Shown here: positions 31,471-37,258 of the stretch, one piece after another | Layout of the letters: each line of letters opens with the position of its first letter | How positions within the stretch are numbered: position 1 is the first letter of the stretch | Program-made: the position numbers and the translations under genes | Notes under the pieces: generated by a model | Databases searched by the model: none | What the model was told of the DNA's origin: nothing | What the model saw: the letters and a program-made list of their open reading frames with translations, nothing else | NCBI RefSeq assembly: GCF_021283305.1 | Contig: NZ_JAJSOK010000072.1 | Coordinates: 1 to 37,258, forward strand | Direction of reading: 5' to 3' | DNA: 37,258 nucleotides | Source: Pseudonocardia kujensis | Lineage (GTDB): Bacteria; Actinomycetota; Actinomycetes; Mycobacteriales; Pseudonocardiaceae

Positions 31471-32597
31471 GAGGACCGGCGCGGTCCGGGCCCGGGAACG
31501 AGGTCCGGCTCGAGGACCTCCCGCTGCGGGAGTCGTTGCGCGGCAAGTCGCCCTACGGCGCTCCGCAGCTCGACGTCGCGGTCCGGCTCAACACCAACGA
31601 GAACCCGTACCCGCCGCCTCCCGAGCTGGTCGCCGACGTCACGGCCGCCTGCGAGGAGGCCGCGCGGAACCTGCACCGCTACCCGGACCGGGACGCGGTC
31701 GCCCTGCGCGAGGACCTCGCGGCGTACCTGACCCGGCAGACCGGGGTGGAGCTCGGTCGGGAGAACCTGTGGGCCGCCAACGGGTCCAACGAGATCCTCC
31801 AGCAGGTGCTGCAGGCCTTCGGCGGGCCCGGCCGGAGCGCGCTCGGGTTCGTGCCGAGCTACTCGATGCACCCGATCATCTCGTCGGGCACGCAGACCGA
31901 GTGGCTGGAGATCCCGCGCACGGCGGACTTCTCGGTCGACGTCGACGCCGCGCAGCTCCTGCTGAAGGAGCGCGCGCCGGACGTCACTTTCCTGACCAGC
32001 CCGAACAACCCGACCGGGCAGTCCCTGGATCCCGCGGACCTCGCGCTGCTGATCGACGCGGCCCCGGGGATCGTGGTGGTCGACGAGGCCTACGCCGAGT
32101 TCTCCGCCCACCCCAGCGCCACCACCCTGCTGGCCACCCACGGACACAAGCTGATCGTCTCGCGGACGATGAGCAAGGCGTTCGCGTTCGCGGGCGGCCG
32201 GCTCGGCTACCTGGCCGCCGCGCCCGCCGTGGTCGACGCGCTGCAGCTCGTCCGGCTGCCCTACCACCTGTCGGTGCTCACCCAGGCCGCCGCGCGGGCC
32301 GCGCTGCGGCACGCCGACGCCACGCTCGGCTCGGTTGCGCTGCTGGCCGCCGAGCGGGACCGGATCGTGCCGGAGCTGCAGGCCCTGGGCTACGACTGCG
32401 TCCCCAGCGACGCCAACTTCGTGCTGTTCGGCCGGTTCGCCGACGCCCCGCGGGCGTGGCGGACCTTCCTCGACCACGGCGTGCTGATCCGGGACGTGGG
32501 CATCCCGGAGCGGCTGCGGGTCACGATCGGCACCCCCGAGGAGAACGACGCGTTCGTGGCGGCCGCCGCGAACGTCGCCACGAAGGAGCTGTTGTGA
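31452..32597 (+). CDS. hisC: Histidinol-phosphate aminotransferase
   Basis: A 381-residue PLP enzyme of fold type I that makes histidinol phosphate. Seen are RLNTNENPYPPPPELV, FLTSPNNPTGQSL, VVVDEAYAEFS and SRTMSKAFAFAGGRLGY with the PLP lysine at 242. The first ~20 residues (SERASGGPARSGPGNEVRL) are a low-complexity lead that includes the repeat element described. It overlaps hisD and hisB by 4 bases each. Confidence 0.96.
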   Translation: MSERASGGPARSGPGNEVRLEDLPLRESLRGKSPYGAPQLDVAVRLNTNENPYPPPPELVADVTAACEEAARNLHRYPDRDAVALREDLAAYLTRQTGVELGRENLWAANGSNEILQQVLQAFGGPGRSALGFVPSYSMHPIISSGTQTEWLEIPRTADFSVDVDAAQLLLKERAPDVTFLTSPNNPTGQSLDPADLALLIDAAPGIVVVDEAYAEFSAHPSATTLLATHGHKLIVSRTMSKAFAFAGGRLGYLAAAPAVVDALQLVRLPYHLSVLTQAAARAALRHADATLGSVALLAAERDRIVPELQALGYDCVPSDANFVLFGRFADAPRAWRTFLDHGVLIRDVGIPERLRVTIGTPEENDAFVAAAANVATKELL

Positions 32598-32613
32598 GCG
32601 AGCCTGCGAGCGA
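32594..32613 (+). repeat. Start-codon repeat element, copy 2 (hisB)
   Basis: GTGAGCGAGCCTGCGAGCGA starts at the hisB GTG, overlapping the hisC stop. It encodes SEPASE, compared with SERASG in HisC and SELASE in HisI. Confidence 0.75.
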
Positions 32614-33223
32614 GACCTCGGAGCGGCGCCGGACCGGCCGCGTGGAGCGCGTCACCAAGGAGTCGAAGGTCCTGGTCGAGATCGACCTCGACGGCACCGG
32701 GCAGACGAACGTCTCCACCGGCGTGCCGTTCTTCGACCACATGCTCGACGCCCTGGGCAAGCACGGCGCGTTCGACCTCACCGTGCAGGCCGAGGGCGAC
32801 GTGCACCTCGACGCCCACCACACCGTCGAGGACACCGCGATCGTGCTCGGCCAGGCGCTGCGCCAGGCGTTGGGGGACAAGAAGGGCATCCGCCGCTTCG
32901 GCGACGCCTGGATCCCGATGGACGAGGCGCTCGCGCACGCCGTCGTCGACGTCTCCGGGCGGCCGTACACGGTGCACTCCGGCGAGCCCGAGGTCATGCA
33001 GGGCTTCGTCGTCGGTGGGCACTACCCGACGGTGCTGAACCGGCACGTCTTCGAGTCGCTGGCCTTCCACGGGCACCTCGCGCTGCACGTCCGCGTGCTC
33101 GACGGCCGGGACCCGCACCACATCACCGAGGCCGAGTTCAAGGCGATCGCCCGCGCCCTGCGCGCCGCCACCGAGCCGGACGAGCGGATCACCGGGATCG
33201 CCTCCACCAAGGGCACCCTCTAG
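32594..33223 (+). CDS. hisB: Imidazoleglycerol-phosphate dehydratase
   Basis: A 209-residue monofunctional HisB that makes imidazole acetol phosphate. The Mn-binding duplicated motif is seen in LDAHHTVEDTAIVLG (HHTVED) and again in FESLAFHGHLALHVRVLDGRDPHHITEAEFKA (HHITEA). There is no fused phosphatase domain, as usual in actinobacteria. It overlaps hisC by 4 bases. The TAG stop is followed by the LysR gene on the same strand. Confidence 0.97.
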   Translation: MSEPASETSERRRTGRVERVTKESKVLVEIDLDGTGQTNVSTGVPFFDHMLDALGKHGAFDLTVQAEGDVHLDAHHTVEDTAIVLGQALRQALGDKKGIRRFGDAWIPMDEALAHAVVDVSGRPYTVHSGEPEVMQGFVVGGHYPTVLNRHVFESLAFHGHLALHVRVLDGRDPHHITEAEFKAIARALRAATEPDERITGIASTKGTL

Positions 33224-33256
33224 GAACTCGCGGCCCGACCGACCAGGATGGGGGCG

Positions 33257-34150
33257 ATGGACGCCCGGCACCTCCGCTACTTCCTGGCCGTGGTCGACCA
33301 CGGCGGGTTCCACCGGGCGGCCGAGGCGCTGGCCGTCGGGCAACCCACGCTGACCCAGGCCGTCGCGGCGCTCGAGCGGGAGCTGCACAGCACGCTGTTC
33401 CACCACGTCGGGGCCGACGTCGTGCTCACCGAGGCGGGGCGCGCGCTCGTCGGACCGGCCCGCGAGGTCGGGCACGGGCTGGAGCTGGCCCGGGCGTCGG
33501 TCGAGGCGGTCGAGGGGCTGCGGGCCGGGCGGGTGGAGATCGTCGCCACGCCGTCGCAGGCGGTGTCGCCGCTGGCCGGGACCATCTCGCGGTTCTGCGC
33601 CGCGCACCCCGGGGTCCGGGTGGTGGTGCGGGCCGCGTTCACCGCGGACCAGGTGATCGACACCGTCCGCTCCGGCGCCACCGAGCTCGGCCTGCTGGCC
33701 AGCGCGCGGCCCCTCCCCGCCACCGGGCTGGACCTGCACCCCGTCGCGCGGCAGCGGTTCGTGCTGGTCACGCCCCCGGGGTCGACCCTCGCCGGGCCGG
33801 TCCGGCCGGACCAGCTCGCGGAGTGCCGGCTGATCGCCGGGCCCCCGGGCACCGCCATGCGCTCGGTGCTCGACGGGCTCGCCCGGCAGGGCGCAGCCGT
33901 CGCGGCGGAGTGCGAGCACCGGGAGGCGATGCTGCCGCTGGTGCTGGCCGGGGTCGGGATGGCCGTGCTGCCCGACTCCTGGCGCGATCTCGCGGAGCGG
34001 GCCGGGGCCCGCGTCGTGGAGCTGGAACCGCCGGCGCACCTGGACATCGCCTACGTCAGCCGCACCGGCGCCGTCACGGCGGCCGCCCGGGCGTTCCTCG
34101 ACCAGGCCACCCTCGAGACCCACCGCCCGGCGCCCGTCGACGCGTGCTGA
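33257..34150 (+). CDS. LysR-family transcriptional regulator within the his genes
   Basis: A 297-residue LysR-type regulator. The N-terminal winged helix reads LRYFLAVVDHGGFHRAAEAL, then VGQPTLTQAVAALERELHSTLF, followed by a periplasmic-binding-like effector domain (EIVATPSQAVSPLAGTIS to AGVGMAVLPDSWRDLA). ATG at 33257 is preferred over 33248, since the AGG at 33245-33247 is 9 bases from it and DARHLRYF is the usual LysR start. It lies 33 bases after hisB and 31 before hisH, on the same strand. The effector is unknown; a LysR gene at this place is unusual. Confidence 0.92.
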   Translation: MDARHLRYFLAVVDHGGFHRAAEALAVGQPTLTQAVAALERELHSTLFHHVGADVVLTEAGRALVGPAREVGHGLELARASVEAVEGLRAGRVEIVATPSQAVSPLAGTISRFCAAHPGVRVVVRAAFTADQVIDTVRSGATELGLLASARPLPATGLDLHPVARQRFVLVTPPGSTLAGPVRPDQLAECRLIAGPPGTAMRSVLDGLARQGAAVAAECEHREAMLPLVLAGVGMAVLPDSWRDLAERAGARVVELEPPAHLDIAYVSRTGAVTAAARAFLDQATLETHRPAPVDAC

Positions 34151-34174
34151 CCCGGTCCGGGCGGTCCGTACACT
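34147..34174 (+). promoter_or_regulatory. Promoter for hisH
   Basis: CTGACC (34147-34152) resembles the -35 TTGACA at four of six bases. After a 16-base spacer comes TACACT (34169-34174), and 7 bases later the hisH GTG at 34182. The promoter overlaps the LysR stop, so hisH may be transcribed apart from hisDCB. Confidence 0.55.
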
Positions 34175-34181
34175 GGCAGGC

Positions 34182-34817
34182 GTGTCGCGGATCGTCGTGC
34201 TGGACTACGGATCGGGGAACCTGCGGTCGGCCGAGCGCGCGCTGCGGCGGGTGGGGGCGGACGTCACCGTCACCGCCGACTTCGACGCCGCCTGCGAGGC
34301 CGACGGGCTGGTCGTCCCCGGCGTCGGTGCGTTCGCGCACTGCATGGAGGGGCTCAACGCCGTCCGGGGCCCGCAGCTGATCGGCCGTCGCCTGGCCGGC
34401 GGCCGTCCGGTGCTCGGGATCTGCGTCGGCATGCAGGTGATGTTCGACCGCGGCGTGGAGTTCGGCGTGGAGGCCGACGGGTGCGGGCAGTGGCCGGGCA
34501 CCGTCGAGCGGCTGAAGGCGGACGTGCTGCCGCACATGGGCTGGAACACGGTGACCGCCCCCGCGGGCTCGACCCTGTTCAACGGCCTCGACGCCGGCAC
34601 CCGCTTCTACTTCGTGCACTCCTTCGCCGCCCGGCGGTGGGAGCTGGAGTCGTCGCACGCCATCCGGCCGCCCCTGGTCACCTGGGCGCACCACGGCGAG
34701 GACTTCGTCGCGGCCGTCGAGAACGGGCCGCTCGCCGCCACCCAGTTCCACCCGGAGAAGTCCGGCGACGCGGGCGCGCAGGTGCTGCAGAACTGGCTGC
34801 GGGACGTGGTGGGCTGA
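34182..34817 (+). CDS. hisH: Imidazole glycerol phosphate synthase, glutaminase subunit
   Basis: A 211-residue class-I glutamine amidotransferase that supplies ammonia to HisF. The nucleophile elbow is GICVGMQ with Cys81, and the His/Glu pair is in FHPEKS (His190, Glu192). The N-terminal VVLDYGSGNLRSAERALR is typical of HisH. There is no ribosome site and the -10 spacing fits a leaderless start. Confidence 0.97.
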   Translation: MSRIVVLDYGSGNLRSAERALRRVGADVTVTADFDAACEADGLVVPGVGAFAHCMEGLNAVRGPQLIGRRLAGGRPVLGICVGMQVMFDRGVEFGVEADGCGQWPGTVERLKADVLPHMGWNTVTAPAGSTLFNGLDAGTRFYFVHSFAARRWELESSHAIRPPLVTWAHHGEDFVAAVENGPLAATQFHPEKSGDAGAQVLQNWLRDVVG

Positions 34818-34818
34818 G

Positions 34819-34974
34819 GTGAGTGAGGCGCCGCAGCCGGAGACCCCGGGCGGGCCGACCCCCGTGATCACCCGTCCTGGACCCGGGAGGTCGAATTCCG
34901 ACTCTCGGCGTCCCGGCTCCGTGATCACCGCCGCGCACGGCGGCGCCGCCGGGTGCGCGAGGCCCGGTGGGTAG
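34819..34974 (+). CDS. Possible 51-residue ORF between hisH and priA
   Basis: GTG at 34819 is 2 bases after the hisH stop, and TAG at 34972-34974 ends the frame. The peptide is Pro/Gly/Ser-rich (begins MSEAPQPETPGGPTP) with no known motif. It holds two copies of CGTGATCACC (34863-34872 and 34919-34928). Codon choice is looser than in nearby genes (AAT, TCT, GGA, CGT occur), which argues against it being coding. Confidence 0.25.
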   Translation: MSEAPQPETPGGPTPVITRPGPGRSNSDSRRPGSVITAAHGGAAGCARPGG

Positions 34975-34977
34975 GCT
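34972..34977 (+). promoter_or_regulatory. Leaderless-type -10 box for priA
   Basis: TAGGCT is followed by 6 bases and the priA GTG at 34984. The TAG also closes the small frame before it. Confidence 0.5.
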
Positions 34978-34983
34978 CGTGCG

Positions 34984-35709
34984 GTGAGTTTCACCCTTCT
35001 TCCCGCTGTGGACGTCGCCGACGGGCAGGCCGTGCGCCTGGTCCAGGGCGAGGCAGGCACCGAGACCTCCTACGGCGCGCCGCGCGAGGCGGCGCTGAAG
35101 TGGCAGGAGGACGGCGCCGAGTGGATCCATCTCGTCGACCTCGACGCGGCGTTCGGCAAGGGGTCGAACGCGGAGCTGCTGGCCGCCGTCATCGGTGAGC
35201 TGGACGTCAAGGTGGAGCTGTCCGGCGGGATCCGGGACGACGAGTCCCTGGCCCGCGCCCTGTCCACCGGCTGCGCCCGGGTCAACCTCGGCACGGCCGC
35301 GCTGGAGAACCCGGAATGGTGCGCCAAGGTCTGCGCGGAACACGGCGAGAAGATCGCCGTGGGGCTGGACGTGAAGATCTCCGGCGGGCAGCACCGGCTC
35401 GCCGCCCGCGGCTGGACGCAGGACGGCGGCGATCTCTGGGAGACCCTGGCGCGCATGGACCGCGACGGGGTCTCCCGCTACATCGTCACGGACGTGTCGA
35501 AGGACGGCACGCTGCAGGGGCCGAACGTCGAGCTGCTGAAGCAGGTGGCGGCGACGACCCCGGCCCCCGTGGTGGCGTCCGGCGGGATCTCCGAGATCAA
35601 GGACCTGGTCGCGCTGGCCGAGACCGGGGTGATCGAGGGCTCGATCGTCGGCAAGGCCCTGTACGCCGGGCGGTTCACGCTGCCCGAGGCGCTCGCGGCG
35701 GTGCGCTAG
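34984..35709 (+). CDS. priA: PriA, phosphoribosyl isomerase A (HisA/TrpF)
   Basis: A 241-residue beta/alpha barrel isomerase. Catalytic Asp10 is in LLPAVDVADGQAVRL, and the second catalytic Asp lies near residue 170 in IVTDVSKDGTLQGPN. In actinobacteria this single enzyme usually replaces both HisA and TrpF; the double role is inferred from the taxonomic setting, not from residues I could test here. The GTG lies in a leaderless context. Its stop overlaps hisF by one base. Confidence 0.93.
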   Translation: MSFTLLPAVDVADGQAVRLVQGEAGTETSYGAPREAALKWQEDGAEWIHLVDLDAAFGKGSNAELLAAVIGELDVKVELSGGIRDDESLARALSTGCARVNLGTAALENPEWCAKVCAEHGEKIAVGLDVKISGGQHRLAARGWTQDGGDLWETLARMDRDGVSRYIVTDVSKDGTLQGPNVELLKQVAATTPAPVVASGGISEIKDLVALAETGVIEGSIVGKALYAGRFTLPEALAAVR

Positions 35710-36479
35710 TGGGTGTCGCGGTCCGCGTCATCCCCTGCCTGGACGTCGACGCCGGGCGGGTGGTCAAGGGCGTCAACTTCAAGGAGCTGCGCGACGCCGG
35801 CGACCCGGTCGAGATGGCCGCGGTCTACGACGCCGAGGGCGCCGACGAGCTCACGTTCCTCGACGTCACCGCGTCGTCGGGGGAGCGGGAGACGATGGTC
35901 GACGTCGTCCGGCGCACCGCCGAGCAGGTCTTCATCCCGCTGACCGTCGGCGGCGGTATCCGCACGCCCGACGACGTCGACCGCATGCTGCGCGCCGGCG
36001 CCGACAAGGTCTCCGTGAACACCGCGGCGATCGCGCGCCCGGAGCTGCTGGGCGAGATGGCGCGGCGCTTCGGCTCGCAGTGCATCGTGCTGTCGGTCGA
36101 CGCGCGGCGGGTGGTGGACGGGCCGGCCACGCCGTCGACCTTCGAGGTCACCACGCACGGCGGCCGCACGGGCACCGGGATCGACGCCGTCGAGTGGGCC
36201 GCCCGCGGCCAGGAGCTCGGCGTCGGCGAGATCCTGCTGAACTCGATGGACGCCGACGGAACGCGGGCCGGCTTCGACCTCGAGCTGATCGAGAAGGTGC
36301 GCCGGGTGGTCGACGTCCCGGTGATCGCCTCGGGCGGGGCGGGCGCGCTGGAGCACTTCCCGCCGGCCGTCCGCGCCGGTGCCGACGCGGTGCTGGCCGC
36401 CAGCGTGTTCCACTTCGGGCAGCTCCGGATCGGCGAGGTCAAGGACGTGCTGCGCGCCGACCACGTGGAGGTCCGGTGA
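35709..36479 (+). CDS. hisF: Imidazole glycerol phosphate synthase, cyclase subunit
   Basis: A 256-residue beta/alpha barrel that uses ammonia from HisH to make IGP and AICAR. The catalytic Asp12 is in RVIPCLDVDAGRVVKGVNF, and the second catalytic Asp is in IVLSVDARR. The phosphate loops LTVGGGIRTPDD and IASGGAGALEHF are present. The GTG shares one base with the priA stop. It overlaps hisI by 4 bases. Confidence 0.97.
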   Translation: MGVAVRVIPCLDVDAGRVVKGVNFKELRDAGDPVEMAAVYDAEGADELTFLDVTASSGERETMVDVVRRTAEQVFIPLTVGGGIRTPDDVDRMLRAGADKVSVNTAAIARPELLGEMARRFGSQCIVLSVDARRVVDGPATPSTFEVTTHGGRTGTGIDAVEWAARGQELGVGEILLNSMDADGTRAGFDLELIEKVRRVVDVPVIASGGAGALEHFPPAVRAGADAVLAASVFHFGQLRIGEVKDVLRADHVEVR

Positions 36480-36495
36480 GCGAGCTCGCGAGCGA
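36476..36495 (+). repeat. Start-codon repeat element, copy 3 (hisI)
   Basis: GTGAGCGAGCTCGCGAGCGA begins at the hisI GTG and overlaps the hisF stop. It matches the hisB copy at all but the two spacer bases. Confidence 0.75.
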
Positions 36496-36859
36496 ACCGG
36501 CAGCGCAGAACCGCGTCGAGACCTCCGAGCTGGACCCGGCGATCGCGAAGCGGCTCAAGCGCGACGCCGACGGCCTGGTGTGTGCGGTCGTGCAGCAGCG
36601 GGGAACCAACGAGGTGCTGATGGTCGCGTGGATGGACGACGAGGCGCTGCACCGCACCCTCACCACGCGCCGCGGCACGTACTGGTCGCGCAGCCGGCAG
36701 GACTACTGGGTCAAGGGCGAGACCTCCGGACACGTCCAGCAGGTCCACGAGGTCCGGCTGGACTGCGACGGGGACACCCTGCTCGTCGTCGTCGACCAGG
36801 AGGGCGCGGCCTGCCACACCGGCGACCACACCTGTTTCGACGCCGACCGCCTGCTCTGA
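36476..36859 (+). CDS. hisI: Phosphoribosyl-AMP cyclohydrolase
   Basis: A 127-residue zinc enzyme that opens the adenine ring in the third step of histidine synthesis. Seen are VLMVAWMDDEALHRTL, TYWSRSRQDYWVKGETSGH and the zinc ligands in RLDCDGDTLL and ACHTGDHTCF. It is the single-domain form; the HisE domain is not fused and lies elsewhere. The first ~15 residues come from the repeat element. The TGA abuts the stop of the converging gene in the sequence TGATCA. Confidence 0.96.
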   Translation: MSELASEPAAQNRVETSELDPAIAKRLKRDADGLVCAVVQQRGTNEVLMVAWMDDEALHRTLTTRRGTYWSRSRQDYWVKGETSGHVQQVHEVRLDCDGDTLLVVVDQEGAACHTGDHTCFDADRLL

Positions 36860-37258
36860 TCAGCCCGACATCACCCAGCGGATGCCCCGCGTGACGCCCT
36901 CGCCGGCGAGCCGGACCACGGTCGCCTCGGCCACGGGCAGGTAGGGCAGCCGCAACGGCCCCCGCGCCCAGCGGGGCAGCAGCCCGACGGCCGCGGCCGC
37001 GAGCAGCGCGTACGGCGCACGTGCGGGCAGCGCCAGGGGCGGGCTGAGCAGCAGGAACCGGGCGGCGGAGCGCGCCTCCGGGGTGCCGCGCAGCTCCGGG
37101 CGGAAGGCGCGGAGGCGCGCGGCGAGCGCCGCCTCGGTCTCCGGCGGGTCGACGACGCCGAGCTCGCGCGCCACGCGGGCGGTGTCGGCGACGTAGCCGT
37201 CCCGGCCCTCCTGGTCCAGCGGCTGCGACCCGTACCGCTGGTGGGCGCGCAGGAAGCT
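36860..37258 (-). CDS. DUF2236 (MpaB-type oxygenase) protein, C-terminal part
   Basis: The last ~132 residues of a gene that continues beyond the window. LRAHQRYGSQPLDQEGRDGYV and the later PPETEAALAARLRAFRPELRG and FLLLSPPLALPARAPYALLAAAAV are typical of the DUF2236 family, linked to MpaB and latex-clearing oxygenases, which bind heme. The expected catalytic Arg and His positions are not in this part. The stop abuts the hisI stop (TGATCA), and no terminator lies between the two convergent genes. Confidence 0.75.
   Translation of the reverse strand, partial: SFLRAHQRYGSQPLDQEGRDGYVADTARVARELGVVDPPETEAALAARLRAFRPELRGTPEARSAARFLLLSPPLALPARAPYALLAAAAVGLLPRWARGPLRLPYLPVAEATVVRLAGEGVTRGIRWVMSG

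Overview
The window reads as a chromosomal segment of a very GC-rich actinobacterium. Codons almost all end in G or C, GTG starts are common, and neighbouring genes are often joined by 4-base GTGA/ATGA overlaps. Many genes look leaderless, with a TANNNT -10 box placed 6-8 bases before the start codon. The gene content (lspA, a RluA-type synthase, dnaE, bioFDB-bsaP, nrtR-nadABC, hisDCB-hisH-priA-hisF-hisI) matches the corresponding stretch of mycobacteria and relatives. A member of the Pseudonocardiales is my best guess, but that is an inference without a database search. I see no rRNA, tRNA, CRISPR array, transposase or prophage.

Layout. 1-1603: tail of an upstream gene, a hairpin, a methyltransferase, and a converging decayed CPBP membrane protease gene. 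1604-5324: CPA1 antiporter, lspA, RluA-type synthase and a membrane-anchored unknown, closely packed. 5637-8580: overlapping DUF998 protein, DMT-type carrier and GT4 glycosyltransferase. 8928-12458: dnaE, closed by a strong hairpin against a converging PaaX-type regulator. 13503-21194: biotin region, with bioA, then a SulP-STAS-carbonic anhydrase fusion and a thioredoxin, then bioF-bioD-bioB-bsaP. 21264-23231: ECF sigma factor with a SnoaL-like tail, a VOC protein and an orphan PemK/MazF-like protein. 23245-28304: LON-domain protein and the NAD regulator nrtR, divergent from nadABC, with a likely operator between them. 28345-29989: a repeat-bearing unknown and a winged-helix protein with a short upstream ORF. 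30109-36859: histidine genes interrupted by a LysR regulator. 36860-end: partial DUF2236 oxygenase-like gene.

The chromosome-core part is conventional. The items most worth a second look are: the bicarbonate transporter/carbonic anhydrase and thioredoxin placed inside the biotin genes; the nrtR-nadABC operator; a 20-base element repeated at the start codons of hisC, hisB and hisI; in-frame minisatellites in four proteins; a duplicated translation start that creates a 14-codon upstream ORF; -10 boxes that contain the stop codon of the gene before; and a recently broken CPBP protease gene. I did not find a clear wholly new multi-gene defence or secretion system here.
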